A program made the translations under genes and the position numbers. A DNA stretch of 32,798 nt from JBIOWF01 sp044868295 (GTDB lineage: Bacteria; Actinomycetota; Actinomycetes; Streptosporangiales; Streptosporangiaceae), in contig JBIOWF010000056.1 in NCBI GenBank assembly GCA_044868295.1, positions 1 through 32,798 on the forward strand. The letters are read 5' to 3'. Of this stretch, positions 7,659-17,324 are shown piece by piece (position 1 is the first letter of the stretch; each line of letters begins with the position of its first letter). The notes under the pieces were generated by a model. It saw nothing but the letters and a program-made list of their open reading frames with translations. It was not told where the DNA came from and did no database searches.

Positions 7659-7774
7659 GTGGCCTGCTGCGGGGGGCGTCGAGGGTCGCGATGTCATTCA
7701 GAGTGCCCGAATTTGGCGGTCCGGCACTGTACTGCGATGGTGGCCTCATCGGTAAAGGGAAGGAAGATCACAAC

Positions 7775-8461
7775 ATGACGATGAACGCCATCCTCTCCGG
7801 CATCGTCGGCTCAACCGCGTACGGCCTGGCCGGGCCTGACTCCGACGTCGACCGCCTCGGCGTATTCGCGACCCCGACCCGGGACCTGGTCGGCCTCCGC
7901 CAACCGACCGAGTCCCACGTGGAGCACTATCCGGACCGCACCATGCACGAGGCGGGCAAGTGGGCACGCCTCGCCCTCGGCGGCAACCCCACGGTCATGG
8001 AGCTCGCCTGGTTGCCGGACGACCTGTACGAGGTCCGGACGCCTCTCGGCGAGCAGCTCATCGGCATCCGATCGGCGTTCCTGTCCGCCCGCCGGGTCCG
8101 CGACGCGTACCTGGGTTACGCCACCCAGCAGTTCCGCCGCCTGACCAACCGTGGGGACGGGTCGTTCTCCGCCGACACCCGCAAGCGGACCGCCAAACAC
8201 GCCCGGCACCTCGCCCGACTCGTCCATCAGGGCCGCGAACTCTACGCCACGGGGCACCTGCCGATCCGGCTCGACGACCCGGGCTGGTATCGAGATTTCG
8301 GTGACAGGGTCGCCGATGGTGACCTCGTGACCGCCGAACGCCTGCTCTCCGACGCCGAGGGCGACTTCAACTCCATCTCCTCCCCGCTTCCCGACCAGCC
8401 CGACGAGACCTCCGTGGAGGAGTGGCTCATGGCCGTCCGAGTCTCCCACTGGGAGTCATGA
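7775..8461 (+). CDS. RlaP-type nucleotidyltransferase (DNA polymerase beta superfamily)
   Basis: A 228-residue protein starting at ATG 7775, with a purine-rich ribosome binding site (GGGAAGGAAG) about 8 bases upstream. The N-terminus carries the nucleotidyltransferase signature GSTAYGLAGPDSDVDRLGVF: GS motif, then the two metal-binding aspartates in DSDVD. The following region (SHVEHYPDRTMHEAGKWARLALGGNPTVMELAWLP, in part) matches the family of predicted nucleotidyltransferases named after RNA-ligase-associated RlaP. The family's substrate is unknown in most contexts. No RNA ligase or RNA-repair partner lies nearby, so the gene appears to be a stand-alone copy. It is preceded by decayed and repetitive DNA. 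Confidence 0.85.
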   Translation: MTMNAILSGIVGSTAYGLAGPDSDVDRLGVFATPTRDLVGLRQPTESHVEHYPDRTMHEAGKWARLALGGNPTVMELAWLPDDLYEVRTPLGEQLIGIRSAFLSARRVRDAYLGYATQQFRRLTNRGDGSFSADTRKRTAKHARHLARLVHQGRELYATGHLPIRLDDPGWYRDFGDRVADGDLVTAERLLSDAEGDFNSISSPLPDQPDETSVEEWLMAVRVSHWES

Positions 8462-8511
8462 CGGCCCACACCCCCCGCCGGGCCGGCGCTGACCGCTCCG
8501 GCCCGTCGGCT

Positions 8512-8567
8512 TCAGCGTTTCAGCGTTTCAGGGCTTCAGGGCTTCAGGGCTTCAGGGCTTCAGGGCT
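8512..8567. repeat. 8-bp microsatellite, seven units
   Basis: Two units of TCAGCGTT are followed by five units of TCAGGGCT, all in register. The last unit contains the TGA stop (8562-8560) of the minus-strand gene at 8560-9135, so the array forms its 3' untranslated end. Copy-number change would alter only the transcript tail. Confidence 0.93.
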
Positions 8568-9135
8568 TCCAAAGCGGGTCCCTTCCGGACAACCCCAGGG
8601 CGCGGTCGAACGGCGGCGCGGACGCGGGCACCGGGACTTCGGGGCCGAACACCTTGTACTGCCGGGCCATCTCGGCCTTGATCGCGACGCTCTCGTACAG
8701 CGCCGTCGACAGCTCTTCGTCCACGGTCAGCGTCTGGCCGGTGGCGACGGCCAGGTCCCAGCTGTGCAGCAGCCACTCACCGAACACGATCCCGCCGACG
8801 AACGGCGCCGGCATCAGCCCCTGTGCGGTTATCCCCGTCTCACCGGCCCAGGCAGCCGGATCACTCCAGACCTGGGCGGTCGCCGCGGACTGGGTGGCGT
8901 ACGCGTCGACCCAGCCTGGTTCCGCGGTGAAGTCGTGATCATCCGCCGGGCCGCCAAACGGCTGCTTAAGGCCCGCGGCGTGCCCTCTTCCGGTCGACAG
9001 GATCAGGTGGTTCACCAGCGCCCGCACATCAAGCTCCGGGCAAGGCGTGGGCCCATCGAGCCGGTCCGGCTCCAGCCCCCGCACGATCTCGACCGCCACC
9101 TCCGACGCCCGGGTCATCAGCGATCTCAGCTCCAT
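8560..9135 (-). CDS. TIGR03086 family metal-binding protein (DinB/mycothiol-transferase-like fold)
   Basis: A 191-residue protein from ATG 9135, chosen because GGGGGA lies 5-10 bases upstream and because related proteins begin with MELR. ATG 9147 and 9183 are in-frame alternatives. The motif DGPTPCPELDVRALVNHLI, a mid-protein VFGEWLLHSWDLAVATGQ and the overall length match the actinobacterial TIGR03086 family, part of the DinB-like superfamily. That superfamily uses a metal bound by histidines and in some members mycothiol or another low-molecular-weight thiol as cofactor. Its histidines in LVNHLI and LLHSWDLA are the expected ligand positions. Substrate and role are unknown. The stop codon lies inside an 8-bp microsatellite. 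Confidence 0.85.
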   Translation of the reverse strand: MELRSLMTRASEVAVEIVRGLEPDRLDGPTPCPELDVRALVNHLILSTGRGHAAGLKQPFGGPADDHDFTAEPGWVDAYATQSAATAQVWSDPAAWAGETGITAQGLMPAPFVGGIVFGEWLLHSWDLAVATGQTLTVDEELSTALYESVAIKAEMARQYKVFGPEVPVPASAPPFDRALGLSGRDPLWKP

Positions 9136-9344
9136 GTCGTCCCCCATTTCACTGCCACCCACGGACACGAAGGCCCGAGACAATCGGCAGTATTGATCAA
9201 TCGTGACAAGGAGGGATCTTAACCCCAGACGACTACCCGTCGTCTCCGGTTCGTCCGTGAAGGCCCGGAAGTCTGCTCCGCCCCGCTGGACGTACCCCTA
9301 TCGCGATGTCCCTTCCGCGCGTGACCGGGCCTGATGGAGCTTGA

Positions 9345-10127
9345 CTCCACGGGTGGCCACAGACCAGCCGCTGCTGGCGGCCCGTGCTGGAGCCGCTCGC
9401 CGCCGACCACACCGTGGTCGCTCCGGACCTGCGCGGATACGGCCTCAGCGACAAGCCCGCGACCGGTTACAGTAAGCGGCAGATGGCCGCGGACATGGCC
9501 GAGCTCGTGCGGAGCCTCGGCTTCGAGAGGGCCGCGGTCGTCGGCCATGACCGCGGCGCCCGCGTCGCGCACCGATGGGCGCTGGATCGCCCCGACCAGG
9601 TGGAGCGGCTCGCCGTGCTCGACGTGGTGCCGACCCGGGAGATGTTCCGCCGCCTGGACGCCGGGGTCGCCGCCGGTTACTGGCACTGGCTTTTCCACCT
9701 ACAGCCGGACCTGCCGGAGCGCCTCGTGGGGCATGACGTCCGCGGATATCTCGAGTACTTCTTCGAACGCTGGACGTACAACCGCCACGGTCTGACGCCC
9801 GAGGCCGTGGACGCCTACGTCCGCGCGTTCTCCCGACCTGGCGCCCTGCGAGCGGGCTTCGACGACTACCGGGCCCAGGAAGTGGACCTCGCGCTCGACG
9901 ACGCGGACGCGGCGATGGGCCGCCGCCTGACCATGCCCGTACTGGCGCTCTGGGGCTCCGTCGGGTTGCCGGCCCGGCTTCCGACGCTGGAGATCTGGCG
10001 CGACTACGCCGAAAACGTCACAGGCGCCGAAATCCCCGAATGCGGCCACTTCATAGCGGAGGAGCGCCCCGACGCCCTACTGACCCACCTGCGCGCCTTC
10101 CTGAACGCCGACAGGACAGATCGGTAG
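9345..10127 (+). pseudogene. Haloacetate (fluoroacetate) dehalogenase-like alpha/beta hydrolase with broken 5' end
   Basis: From 9345 the frame reads LHGWPQTS, the oxyanion-hole segment of the family. It is preceded by an in-frame TGA (9342-9344), and no start codon precedes it. The first usable start, GTG 9384, would make a 247-residue protein lacking the N-terminal strands and the HGWP loop (family about 290-300). All downstream catalytic elements are kept: nucleophile Asp in VVGHDRGAR, LDVVPT, the halide-site YWHW, the DDYRA tyrosine and the final His in ECGHFIAEE. The upstream bases read GPDGA then stop, where homologues read GPPLLL or similar. Best explained as a recently degraded gene; a sequencing error or an alternative truncated enzyme is possible. 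Confidence 0.7.
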
Positions 10128-10146
10128 TACCCAGGCGGATCGGTGG

Positions 10147-12012
<1,866 letters not shown>

Positions 12013-12074
12013 CGCCAGCCAAGCCTACTGGCCGCACGGTGCAAGCCATACGCCGAAGCCGGACGATCACCCCA

Positions 12075-12977
12075 TCAGACGATCGAGGCCCCCGGCGCTG
12101 GGCCTTCGGCCGTTATGACAGTGCGGCAGACGTCCTCGCTGCTCAGGCTCGCCGCGAGCGACAACGCGTGCGCTTCGGACTCGGCGAGGAACGCGCAGGT
12201 GGGGCCTGAGCCGGAGACGATCGCCCCGAGGGCTCCCCGCTCGCGGCCTGCCTGGAGCGTCCTCGCGAGAGACCCGCGGAGCCGGAGCGCGGCGGGCTGC
12301 AGGTCATTGGTGAGGGCCTTGCCCAGTCCATGGGCGTCGCCGTCCCGCAACGACGTCATGAGCGGCTCACTGACCACCGGCCAGGCCACATTCTCCCCGG
12401 CCACCTCGCGGAGCCGGTCGCACTCGCCGTACACCTCGGGCGTGGATAGACCGCCACGGGCGAGGGCGAACACCCAGTGGAACGCCCCTGTGGTCTCGAC
12501 GGAGGCCAGCTTCTCGCCCCGGCCCGTGCCGACCGCGGTGCCGCCGAGCAGCGCGAACGGCACGTCGCTGCCAAGGTCGGCGCCGATCTCCATGAGGTCC
12601 TCAAGAGGCAGGCCGAGGCCCCACAGTTCGTTGCAGGCGACCAGCGCGGCCGCGGCGTCGGCGCTGCCCCCCGCCATGCCGCCCGCCACCGGGATCGACT
12701 TGCGGATCAGCAGGCTGACGCCGTACGCGCGGCCGGCCCGGGCGGCGAGCGCGCGGGCGGCCCTGATGGCCAGGTTGTCGTCGTCGGCGGGCACCTGGTC
12801 GGCGGACTCGCCTTCGACGCGCACGGTCAGCGACTGCGACTCGGCGGCCGTGACCTCGTCGAACAGCGAGACAGCGTGGAAGACGTTCACCAGGTCGTGG
12901 TAACCGTCGTCGCGCAGCGGGCCCACGGCCAACTGCAGGTTGACCTTGGCGGGCGCGCGAACGGTGATCGCGGTCAT
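12075..12977 (-). CDS. ispE: 4-diphosphocytidyl-2-C-methyl-D-erythritol kinase IspE
   Basis: A 300-residue GHMP kinase that phosphorylates CDP-methylerythritol in the MEP route to isoprenoid precursors. The N-terminus RAPAKVNLQLAVGPLRDDGYHDL is the family signature. The ATP-binding glycine-rich motif PVAGGMAGGSADAAAAL is at about residues 96-112. The C-terminal GHMP motif is GAIVSGSGPTCAFLAES. ATG 12977 gives a typical N-terminus. In most actinobacteria ispE directly follows ksgA; here a kinase gene on the opposite strand lies between them, so ispE must have its own promoter in 12978-13096. Confidence 0.97.
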   Translation of the reverse strand: MTAITVRAPAKVNLQLAVGPLRDDGYHDLVNVFHAVSLFDEVTAAESQSLTVRVEGESADQVPADDDNLAIRAARALAARAGRAYGVSLLIRKSIPVAGGMAGGSADAAAALVACNELWGLGLPLEDLMEIGADLGSDVPFALLGGTAVGTGRGEKLASVETTGAFHWVFALARGGLSTPEVYGECDRLREVAGENVAWPVVSEPLMTSLRDGDAHGLGKALTNDLQPAALRLRGSLARTLQAGRERGALGAIVSGSGPTCAFLAESEAHALSLAASLSSEDVCRTVITAEGPAPGASIV

Positions 12978-13096
12978 TGGTCACTCACGGGATCCGAGCC
13001 TAACGCGAGCCAGGCCTGCCTCCTGACGCGAGATCAGAACAAATGTGGGCGAAAGCCGTACACGCGACGGTAACGTTGCGGAACCCTTAACTACAG

Positions 13097-14188
13097 GTGG
13101 AGTACCCAATAGACGTGCACACCGCCACGAGCGCTCCGCTCTCTCCGAAGGATCCGGAGACCATCGGCGACTACACGCTGCTCGGCCGGCTCGGCACGGG
13201 CGGGATGGGAACGGTCTACCTCGGCGAGTCGGCGGACGAGCGGCTGGTCGCGATCAAGGTGATCAGGCGCGAGTTCTCGCTGCACCGGGACTTCACGGCG
13301 CGGTTCCGGTCGGAGGTCGAACACGCCCGCGCGGTCGCGTCGTTCTGCACGGCCCAGGTCCTCGGGCACGGCGAGAGCGGCGACGGCCGGCCGTACATGG
13401 TGACCGAATTCATCCAGGGAACCCCGCTCGACCGCCAGATCGCCACGTTCGGCTCGCTCGAACCGGCGGCCCTGCACGGTGTCGCGGTCGGCGTCGCCGC
13501 GGCGCTGACCGCGATCAACTCCGCCGGCTTGATCCACCGGGATCTGAAGCCGGCCAACGTGATCCTTTCCCTGTCAGGGCCGCGAGTGATCGACTTCGGC
13601 ATCGCACGCGCGGTGGACGCCACAAACGGCCACACGAAGACGGGAGAGGTCGTCGGCACACCGGGCTGGTGGGCCCCCGAGCAGCTGCAGGACAGGCCGA
13701 TCACGCCGGCCGTGGACATCTTCACGTGGGGCTGCCTGGTGGCCTACGCCGGAAACGGTCGCCACCCGTTCGGCGAGGGCGAACCGATGGTCCTGGCCCA
13801 CCGGGTGCTGGAGGCCGAACCCGACCTCGGCGAGCTGCCCGAACCCCTCGAAGAGCTGGTCCGCCGCGCGCTGAGCAAGGAGCCGGAGCAGCGACCCACC
13901 GCGCAGGAGCTTCTGCTCGCCCTGGTCGGCGGCCAAACCGAGCCGGCCACCCAGGTGATCGACGAGATCTGGGCTCCCCCGCCCAGCCTCCGCCGTGATG
14001 TCCCGGAGCCCCGCAGGCGCCGCCCGAAGGCGATCACCGTACTGATCGGAGTCGCGGTCGCCTTGGCCCTCACCGCCGGGCTGGTGATCGGCCTGCTCGC
14101 CAGCGAGCAGGCCTCGCCCAGCTCGCCCTCGCCGACGAGATCGGGCTCCGGCTCGTCGACGGATCCGGTGGTCGGCGAAGCCCACTGA
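13097..14188 (+). CDS. Transmembrane Ser/Thr protein kinase (Hanks type), short form
   Basis: About 363 residues. The kinase domain spans residues 20-270: glycine loop GRLGTGGMGTVYLG, catalytic Lys in VAIKVI, HRDLKPANV, DFGIA and an APE-type motif written GTPGWWAPEQ. A single membrane segment (about 313-335) is followed by only 30 or so Ser/Pro/Gly-rich residues outside, so no sensor domain is visible. The start is uncertain: GTG 13097 and GTG 13115 are both open and neither has a well-spaced ribosome binding site. The gene converges on ksgA with a 13-base gap. It is closely similar to the kinase at 15494-17236 (shared FCTAQVL and AYAGNGRHP blocks), so the two are paralogues on either side of ksgA. 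Confidence 0.93.
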   Translation: MEYPIDVHTATSAPLSPKDPETIGDYTLLGRLGTGGMGTVYLGESADERLVAIKVIRREFSLHRDFTARFRSEVEHARAVASFCTAQVLGHGESGDGRPYMVTEFIQGTPLDRQIATFGSLEPAALHGVAVGVAAALTAINSAGLIHRDLKPANVILSLSGPRVIDFGIARAVDATNGHTKTGEVVGTPGWWAPEQLQDRPITPAVDIFTWGCLVAYAGNGRHPFGEGEPMVLAHRVLEAEPDLGELPEPLEELVRRALSKEPEQRPTAQELLLALVGGQTEPATQVIDEIWAPPPSLRRDVPEPRRRRPKAITVLIGVAVALALTAGLVIGLLASEQASPSSPSPTRSGSGSSTDPVVGEAH

Positions 14189-14201
14189 GACCGCCGACCG
14201 G

Positions 14202-15044
14202 TCAGGGGCGGTTTTCGGCGATCCGGGCGAAGTCTTCGACGCCGAGTTGCTCGCCCCGCGTCGAAGGCTCGACGCCCGCCTTGACCAGCGCCTCCTCGGC
14301 TGCGGCAGCCGTACCGGCCCAGGAGGCCAGGGCGGCGCGGAGGGTCTTGCGGCGCTGGGCGAACGCGGCGTCGATCACCGCGAAGACCTCCTGGCGGGAC
14401 GCGGTCGTCGCGGGCGGCTCGCGGCGGACCAGGGACACCAGGCCGGAGTCGACATTGGGCGCCGGCCAGAAGACGTTGCGGCCGACAGGGCCGGCCCGGC
14501 GGACATCGGCGTACCAGGCGGCCTTGACCGACGGGATGCCGTAGATCTTGGATCCCGGCGTCGCCGCGAGCCTGTCGGCGACCTCCGACTGGACCATCAC
14601 CAGGCCCCGGCGCAGCGACGGCAGCACTTCGAGCAGGTGGAGCACGACCGGCACGGACACGTTGTACGGAAGGTTCGCCACGAGGGCCGTCGGCGCGGTC
14701 CCGAGGTCCGCCGCCCCCACGCGAAGAGCGTCAGCGTGGATCACAGAGAGCCGATCGGCCAGCTCGGGGGCCCGTTCGGTGACTGTCAACGGAAGCTGCT
14801 CGGCGAGCACCGGGTCGATCTCGACCGCGACCACCTTCGCCACCTCGGGCAGCAGGGCGAGGGTGAGCGACCCGAGCCCGGGCCCGATCTCGATGACCAC
14901 GTCGTCGGCCGTGACCTCCGCCACGCGGACGATCCGGCGGACGGTGCCACCGTCGATCACGAAGTTCTGCCCGAGCTTCTTCGTCGGCCGGATCGCCAGC
15001 TTCTCCGCCAACGCGCGCACTTCGACCGGCCCGAGGAGACTCAT
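14202..15044 (-). CDS. ksgA: 16S rRNA (A1518/A1519) dimethyltransferase KsgA/RsmA
   Basis: About 280 residues. The protein dimethylates two adjacent adenosines near the 3' end of 16S rRNA during 30S maturation. Signatures are RPTKKLGQNFVID, the SAM-binding loop EIGPGLGSLT, VEID at the ribose-binding strand, and the catalytic NLPYNVSVPV. ATG 15044 matches homologues (MSLLGPVEVRALAEKL), but GGAGGG abuts it without a spacer. ATG 15062 is an in-frame alternative. The frame stays open further upstream only because of GC-rich repeats. The neighbours, rpf upstream and ispE downstream in the ancestral order, are each separated from it by plus-strand kinase genes. Confidence 0.95.
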   Translation of the reverse strand: MSLLGPVEVRALAEKLAIRPTKKLGQNFVIDGGTVRRIVRVAEVTADDVVIEIGPGLGSLTLALLPEVAKVVAVEIDPVLAEQLPLTVTERAPELADRLSVIHADALRVGAADLGTAPTALVANLPYNVSVPVVLHLLEVLPSLRRGLVMVQSEVADRLAATPGSKIYGIPSVKAAWYADVRRAGPVGRNVFWPAPNVDSGLVSLVRREPPATTASRQEVFAVIDAAFAQRRKTLRAALASWAGTAAAAEEALVKAGVEPSTRGEQLGVEDFARIAENRP

Positions 15045-15138
15045 CCCTCCAGTGTCGGGCATCGAACGGCGAGCCCGAACCGGAGGCGGGAGTGGTGGTC
15101 GCTCCAGACCACGGAAATCAGGGAGCGGAACGACCCTG

Positions 15139-15283
15139 GCGACCATGACCCCGACCCACGACCACGATCCACGGCCACGACCCACCGGCCATGCCCCACG
15201 GTCATGATGCGCGACCCGCGACCCGCGACCCGCGACCGGCGACCGGCGACCGGCGAAGAGGTGACCGGCGAAGAGGTGACGAT
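15139..15283. repeat. Low-complexity repeats in the ksgA/kinase intergenic region
   Basis: The 449-base stretch between ksgA and the next kinase (15045-15493) has no gene. It contains heptamer-like runs related to CGACCCA (about 15139-15190), then exact 7-bp repeats CGCGACC followed by CGGCGAC-type units (about 15208-15258), then a 15-bp duplication GACCGGCGAAGAGGT (about 15250-15283). The last 150 bases before the kinase are non-repetitive and should hold the divergent promoter. TTGGATAACG at about 15449-15458 is a weak -10 candidate. Confidence 0.8.
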
Positions 15284-15493
15284 CACCGTGACTGCGGTCG
15301 ATCACGAAAAACGGATGATGATCAGTGAGATGAAAGTGAACGGCAAGCGTGAGTGCGTCTAATTACGTGGTGTCCGGGCGACATGAACATCCATCCTGTT
15401 CCGCGGGTCGAATATCCCGTGTACGAAGGGAGCGGGACGTTGGATAACGTGGCCCGGCAGACCTCGACGGCCACCGGCCAAGGAGATTCACCC

Positions 15494-17236
15494 ATGCAAC
15501 CGACCGGTGCCGAACCGCTCCGCCCGCATGATCCGGCGGTCATCGGCCCGTACCGCCTACTGGGCAGGCTCGGCGAAGGCGGCATGGGCACCGTCTATCT
15601 CGCGGTCGCTCCCACCGGGCGACTCGTCGCGGTCAAGGTGGTCAAAGCGGAGTTCACCGTCGACGACGACTTCGCCGCCAGATTCCACGGGGAGGTCGAC
15701 AACGCGCGGAAAGTGGCCTCGTTCTGCACCGCCCAGGTGCTCGACAACGGAAACTCCGCGACCGGCGCGCCGTACATGGTGACCGAGTACATCGCCGGGA
15801 CGCCGCTGTCACGGCAGATCAGCCAGTACGGCGCCCTGGATCCGGGCCCCCTGCACGGGGTGGCCCTCGGCGTGGCCGCGGCGCTGGCCGCCATCCACGT
15901 CGCCGGCCTCGTCCACCGGGACCTGAAGCCGGCCAACGTGATCCTTTCCATCTCGGGACCGCGGGTGATCGACTTCGGGATCGCGCGGGCGCTGGACGCC
16001 ACGCACGGCTTCACCCAGTCGGGCGAACTGCTCGGCAGCCCCGGCTGGTGGGCCCCCGAGCAGGTCCGCGGCGAGGAGATCACTCCGGCCACGGACATCT
16101 TCGCCTGGGGCTGCCTGGTGGCGTACGCCGGGAACGGCCGCCACCCCTACGGCCGGGGCGACGCGGTCACACTGGCCGCCCGCGTCCTGAACACCGGGCC
16201 TGACCTGGGCGCGCTCCCCGCCCCCCTCAACGAGTTGGCCCAGCGGGCCACCCACCCCGATCCCTACCGGCGCCCCTCGGCGCAGGACCTGCTGATCGCA
16301 CTCGTCGGCGGGGCCATCCCCGAGACGCCTCAGATACCCGAGGCTCCTCTTCAGTCGCGGACGCAGACGTTGATCGCCACTGAGATGCTCAGCGAGTCGT
16401 GGGAGCCGCCGGCCAACGTGGCCGAGGAGTCCGACTCCACCCAAACCCTTGCCCGTACGGCCGTCGCGCCCGTGGAGCCCTTCGCGCCGCCGGAGCCTGT
16501 CACACCGCCGCAACCTGTGGAGCCGGAGCCTGTCGTCGTCGTGAACGCCGGCGACGGCCCGACAGGTCCGGTGAGAACGGAGGAGACCGACCCTCGGGCG
16601 TTCATCCCCTCCCAACGGGAGGCGGAGCCCACCGCACCTCAGGCGTTCGCCCCGTCCGGGCCACAGGCGTTCGCCCCGTCCGGACCACAGGCGTTCGCCC
16701 CGTCCGGACCACAGGCCGAGCCCGGCGAGCGGCGCTCATCGAAGACACGCTGGATTCTCGCTTCCGCCGCCGTGGTGGCCGCGCTCACCGTGACCGGCGG
16801 AATTCTGTTCATCGCGAATCAGGGCGACAAGCCGCGCGGCACCGGGACGGTGGCCGTGAAGACGCCCGACGTGGTGGTCGGGCCCGATGTCGGGCGGCGG
16901 ATCTCGCTCGCCGCAGCTGATATCCAGCTGCTCGTTCCCCAGCAGCCGCGCTGCGGGGTGCCCTCCTACCAGGGCGCCACGGCGAAGCAGGGCGGCTTCT
17001 GCCTCGTCCGCTGGACCATGCTGAACCCGGGAGGCGAGCCGGCCGCCATCGGTACCGAGGCCCCGCGGCTGGTCGACGACCGAGGCTCCTCGTACGAACC
17101 GGGCAAGAACTCGACCGCGTTACCCTCGGCGCTCACGCCGGGCGGCAAAGTCGACGGAGTCCTGGTCTTCGACGTTCCCGCAGGCCGCAAGCCCGCAAAG
17201 CTGCTTCTCGCGAACGACGTGGAGGTCAGGCTGTGA
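15494..17236 (+). CDS. Transmembrane Ser/Thr protein kinase with extracellular DUF4352-like domain
   Basis: 580 residues from ATG 15494, preceded by AAGGAG at good spacing. The kinase domain (about residues 15-275) has GRLGEGGMGTVYL, VAVKVV, HRDLKPANV (catalytic Asp about 143), DFGIA and GSPGWWAPEQ. A Pro/Glu-rich juxtamembrane region follows and includes three tandem octapeptides of the type QAFAPSGP. One membrane helix lies at about 419-440 (WILASAAVVAALTVTGGILF). The outside part of about 140 residues has two cysteines (PRCGVPSYQG and GGFCLVRWTM) and ends in a beta-rich DVPAGRKPAKLLL segment. This resembles DUF4352/telokin-like domains that follow kinases in actinobacteria. It probably senses an envelope signal. 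It overlaps a mini-ORF and is coupled to the FG-GAP gene. Confidence 0.94.
   Translation: MQPTGAEPLRPHDPAVIGPYRLLGRLGEGGMGTVYLAVAPTGRLVAVKVVKAEFTVDDDFAARFHGEVDNARKVASFCTAQVLDNGNSATGAPYMVTEYIAGTPLSRQISQYGALDPGPLHGVALGVAAALAAIHVAGLVHRDLKPANVILSISGPRVIDFGIARALDATHGFTQSGELLGSPGWWAPEQVRGEEITPATDIFAWGCLVAYAGNGRHPYGRGDAVTLAARVLNTGPDLGALPAPLNELAQRATHPDPYRRPSAQDLLIALVGGAIPETPQIPEAPLQSRTQTLIATEMLSESWEPPANVAEESDSTQTLARTAVAPVEPFAPPEPVTPPQPVEPEPVVVVNAGDGPTGPVRTEETDPRAFIPSQREAEPTAPQAFAPSGPQAFAPSGPQAFAPSGPQAEPGERRSSKTRWILASAAVVAALTVTGGILFIANQGDKPRGTGTVAVKTPDVVVGPDVGRRISLAAADIQLLVPQQPRCGVPSYQGATAKQGGFCLVRWTMLNPGGEPAAIGTEAPRLVDDRGSSYEPGKNSTALPSALTPGGKVDGVLVFDVPAGRKPAKLLLANDVEVRL
16640..16711 (+). repeat. Three 24-bp tandem repeats in the kinase juxtamembrane region
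   Basis: Units at 16640-16663, 16664-16687 and 16688-16711 are identical except for one base. They encode repeated QAFAPSGP octapeptides just before the membrane helix. Being a multiple of three, copy number can vary without a frameshift. Confidence 0.95.
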
Positions 17237-17324
17237 ACCGCGGACTGCTGCGCGCCGCCCCTCTGCTTGTCACGAATGAAGTGGAGGTCCGGCCGTGAAC
17301 CGCCGACCACTGCGCGCCGTCCCG
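17201..17324 (+). repeat. 62-bp tandem duplication spanning the kinase/FG-GAP junction
   Basis: Bases 17201-17262 and 17263-17324 align without gaps at roughly 80-85 percent identity. Each unit contains the end of the kinase (a VEVR codon run and TGA), the ribosome binding site GTGGAGGTC and the start of the secreted protein (GTGAACCGC). Because 62 is not a multiple of 3, the first copy of the downstream start runs into the second copy of the kinase stop. Confidence 0.85.
17233..17298 (+). CDS. 21-codon mini-ORF created by the junction duplication
   Basis: GTG 17233 overlaps the kinase stop (GTGA) and has GGAGG seven bases upstream. The frame runs 21 codons to TGA 17296-17298, which again overlaps the GTG of the FG-GAP gene. 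The product begins like the FG-GAP signal peptide (MNRGLLRAAPLL) and ends like the kinase tail (NEVEVRP). It may act as a translational-coupling bridge between kinase and secreted protein, or simply be a duplication scar. Expression is not demonstrated. Confidence 0.5.
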   Translation: MNRGLLRAAPLLVTNEVEVRP

